The translations under genes were made by a program, and so were the position numbers. From positions 1-64,000 of the forward strand of contig CAIULL010000070.1 of assembly GCA_903899985.1 (NCBI GenBank): a stretch of DNA of 64,000 nt, read 5' to 3'. The notes under the pieces were generated by a model. It ran no database searches, was not told where the DNA came from, and saw nothing but the letters and a program-made list of their open reading frames with translations. Of this stretch, positions 63,494 through 64,000 are shown piece after piece. The DNA comes from an uncultured Schlesneria sp. (GTDB lineage: Bacteria; Planctomycetota; Planctomycetia; Planctomycetales; Planctomycetaceae). Position 1 is the first letter of the stretch; every line of letters begins with the position of its first letter.

Positions 63494-63592
63494 GGGGTCG
63501 GGCGTTCAGAATTCAAAAATTGGCCGAACGCGCGACTTCCGAAGTTTATATCGTTTTCGCGGCCAATTTTTGAAATCTGAACACCCGACCCC
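63494..63592. repeat. Inverted-repeat element, 33-bp arms
   Basis: Arms 63494-63526 and 63560-63592 are inverted copies with two differences and enclose 33 bases. The element ends 12 bases before a VWA-domain gene. No coding frame exists inside. Length and structure resemble a miniature inverted-repeat element (MITE) or a large hairpin repeat. Confidence 0.8.
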
Positions 63593-63604
63593 CTAAAGTA
63601 AAAC

Positions 63605-64000
63605 GTGCTCAGTTCCTTTCTTAATCCCTGGATGCTGGCGGGTCTGGCAGGCATTGCGCTGCCGGTGATCGCGCACCTGCTAAGTCGTAAGAAATACGAT
63701 CTGGTCGAATGGGGAGCGATGCAGTTTCTGGAACTCGATCCGAGCGCCAAACGCAAGATTCGGCTGGAGGAACTGCTGCTGATGCTCGTCCGTATTGGAC
63801 TGGTGGCAATGGTTGCTATCGCTCTGGCTCGTCCCTGGATTGGCAGCCAATGGTTCGGTGGATTTGTCTCGACCCAGTCGCGTGACGTCGTGCTGATTGT
63901 GGATGGATCCTACAGTATGGGCTGGGATGCTCAGGGGAATGGGAAAACGCCTCATTCTCGATCGATGCAACTCGCTCGAGAATTTCTCGGTGATCTGTTG
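63605..64000 (+). CDS. BatA/VWA-domain membrane protein (partial, runs off the window)
   Basis: Only the first 132 codons, from GTG 63605, are present. The N-terminal Leu-rich segment (SSFLNPWMLAGLAGIALPVI) and SRKKYDLVEWGAMQFLEL match the aerotolerance-type BatA N-terminal membrane domain. A second hydrophobic stretch (LMLVRIGLVAMVAIALARPWI) follows. VVLIVDGSYSMGWD begins a von Willebrand A domain with the DxSxS metal site (here DGSYS). The rest of the gene lies beyond the window. It may belong to a cluster of membrane-bound VWA proteins with a MoxR ATPase, a frequent planctomycete arrangement. Confidence 0.8.
   Translation, partial: MLSSFLNPWMLAGLAGIALPVIAHLLSRKKYDLVEWGAMQFLELDPSAKRKIRLEELLLMLVRIGLVAMVAIALARPWIGSQWFGGFVSTQSRDVVLIVDGSYSMGWDAQGNGKTPHSRSMQLAREFLGDLL

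Overview
The window comes from a planctomycete, most likely a member of the Planctomycetales. The evidence is two adjacent pairs of DUF1549/DUF1553 and DUF1501 genes, a formylglycine sulfatase, a redoxin/cytochrome/copper-monooxygenase fusion, PQQ-propeller and BatA-type genes, a PEP-CTERM protein, and intergenic hairpin repeats. Gene starts, families and motifs were read from the sequence; no database search was possible.

Left chromosomal part (1-11323): a strong terminator, oleate hydratase, a secreted helical-repeat protein, serine O-acetyltransferase and an acyl-CoA synthetase (both minus strand), then a sulfatase with a cyanophycinase-like (peptidase S51) gene 11 bases behind it, and threonine synthase.

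Genomic island (11324-36642, about 25.3 kb): it is inserted in a tRNA-Ser(GGA) gene. A 42-bp perfect direct repeat, made of the 5' half of the tRNA, bounds it. A tyrosine recombinase sits just inside the left end, and TTGACACC-type motifs, including a 15-bp palindrome, occur near both ends. Inside are a decayed second integrase, a small HTH/excisionase-like gene, a large primase-helicase, a zinc-ribbon protein, a serine recombinase, two exported proteins, and a complete type I restriction-modification operon (hsdM-hsdS-nuclease-like gene-hsdR). Next come a PIN-domain protein with a tandem-repeat tail, a metallophosphoesterase, an AAA ATPase, an IS remnant and a Fic protein with a small partner gene. 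The right half looks like a defence/toxin cargo region and the left half like replication and mobilisation functions.

Right chromosomal part (36643-64000): the redoxin-cytochrome-monooxygenase fusion, a LexA-like repressor that appears to have lost its self-cleavage residues, a FabH/OleA-like ketosynthase, a PQQ-propeller protein, a HerA-type ATPase, a nitrilase-family amidase, an Rpn-type nuclease, a membrane glycosyltransferase, the two planctomycete cytochrome/DUF1501 gene pairs, gcvPB, a UbiX-like prenyltransferase, a BCS1-like AAA ATPase, and the start of a BatA/VWA membrane protein running off the end. Several inverted-repeat elements (4454-4519, 59198-59275, 63494-63592) lie between these genes.

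The most notable observations are the island with its unusual use of the 5' half of the tRNA, the LexA-like protein without catalytic Ser/Lys, the extra PD-(D/E)XK-like gene inside the hsd operon, the PIN protein with 23-residue repeats, and the split Fic module.
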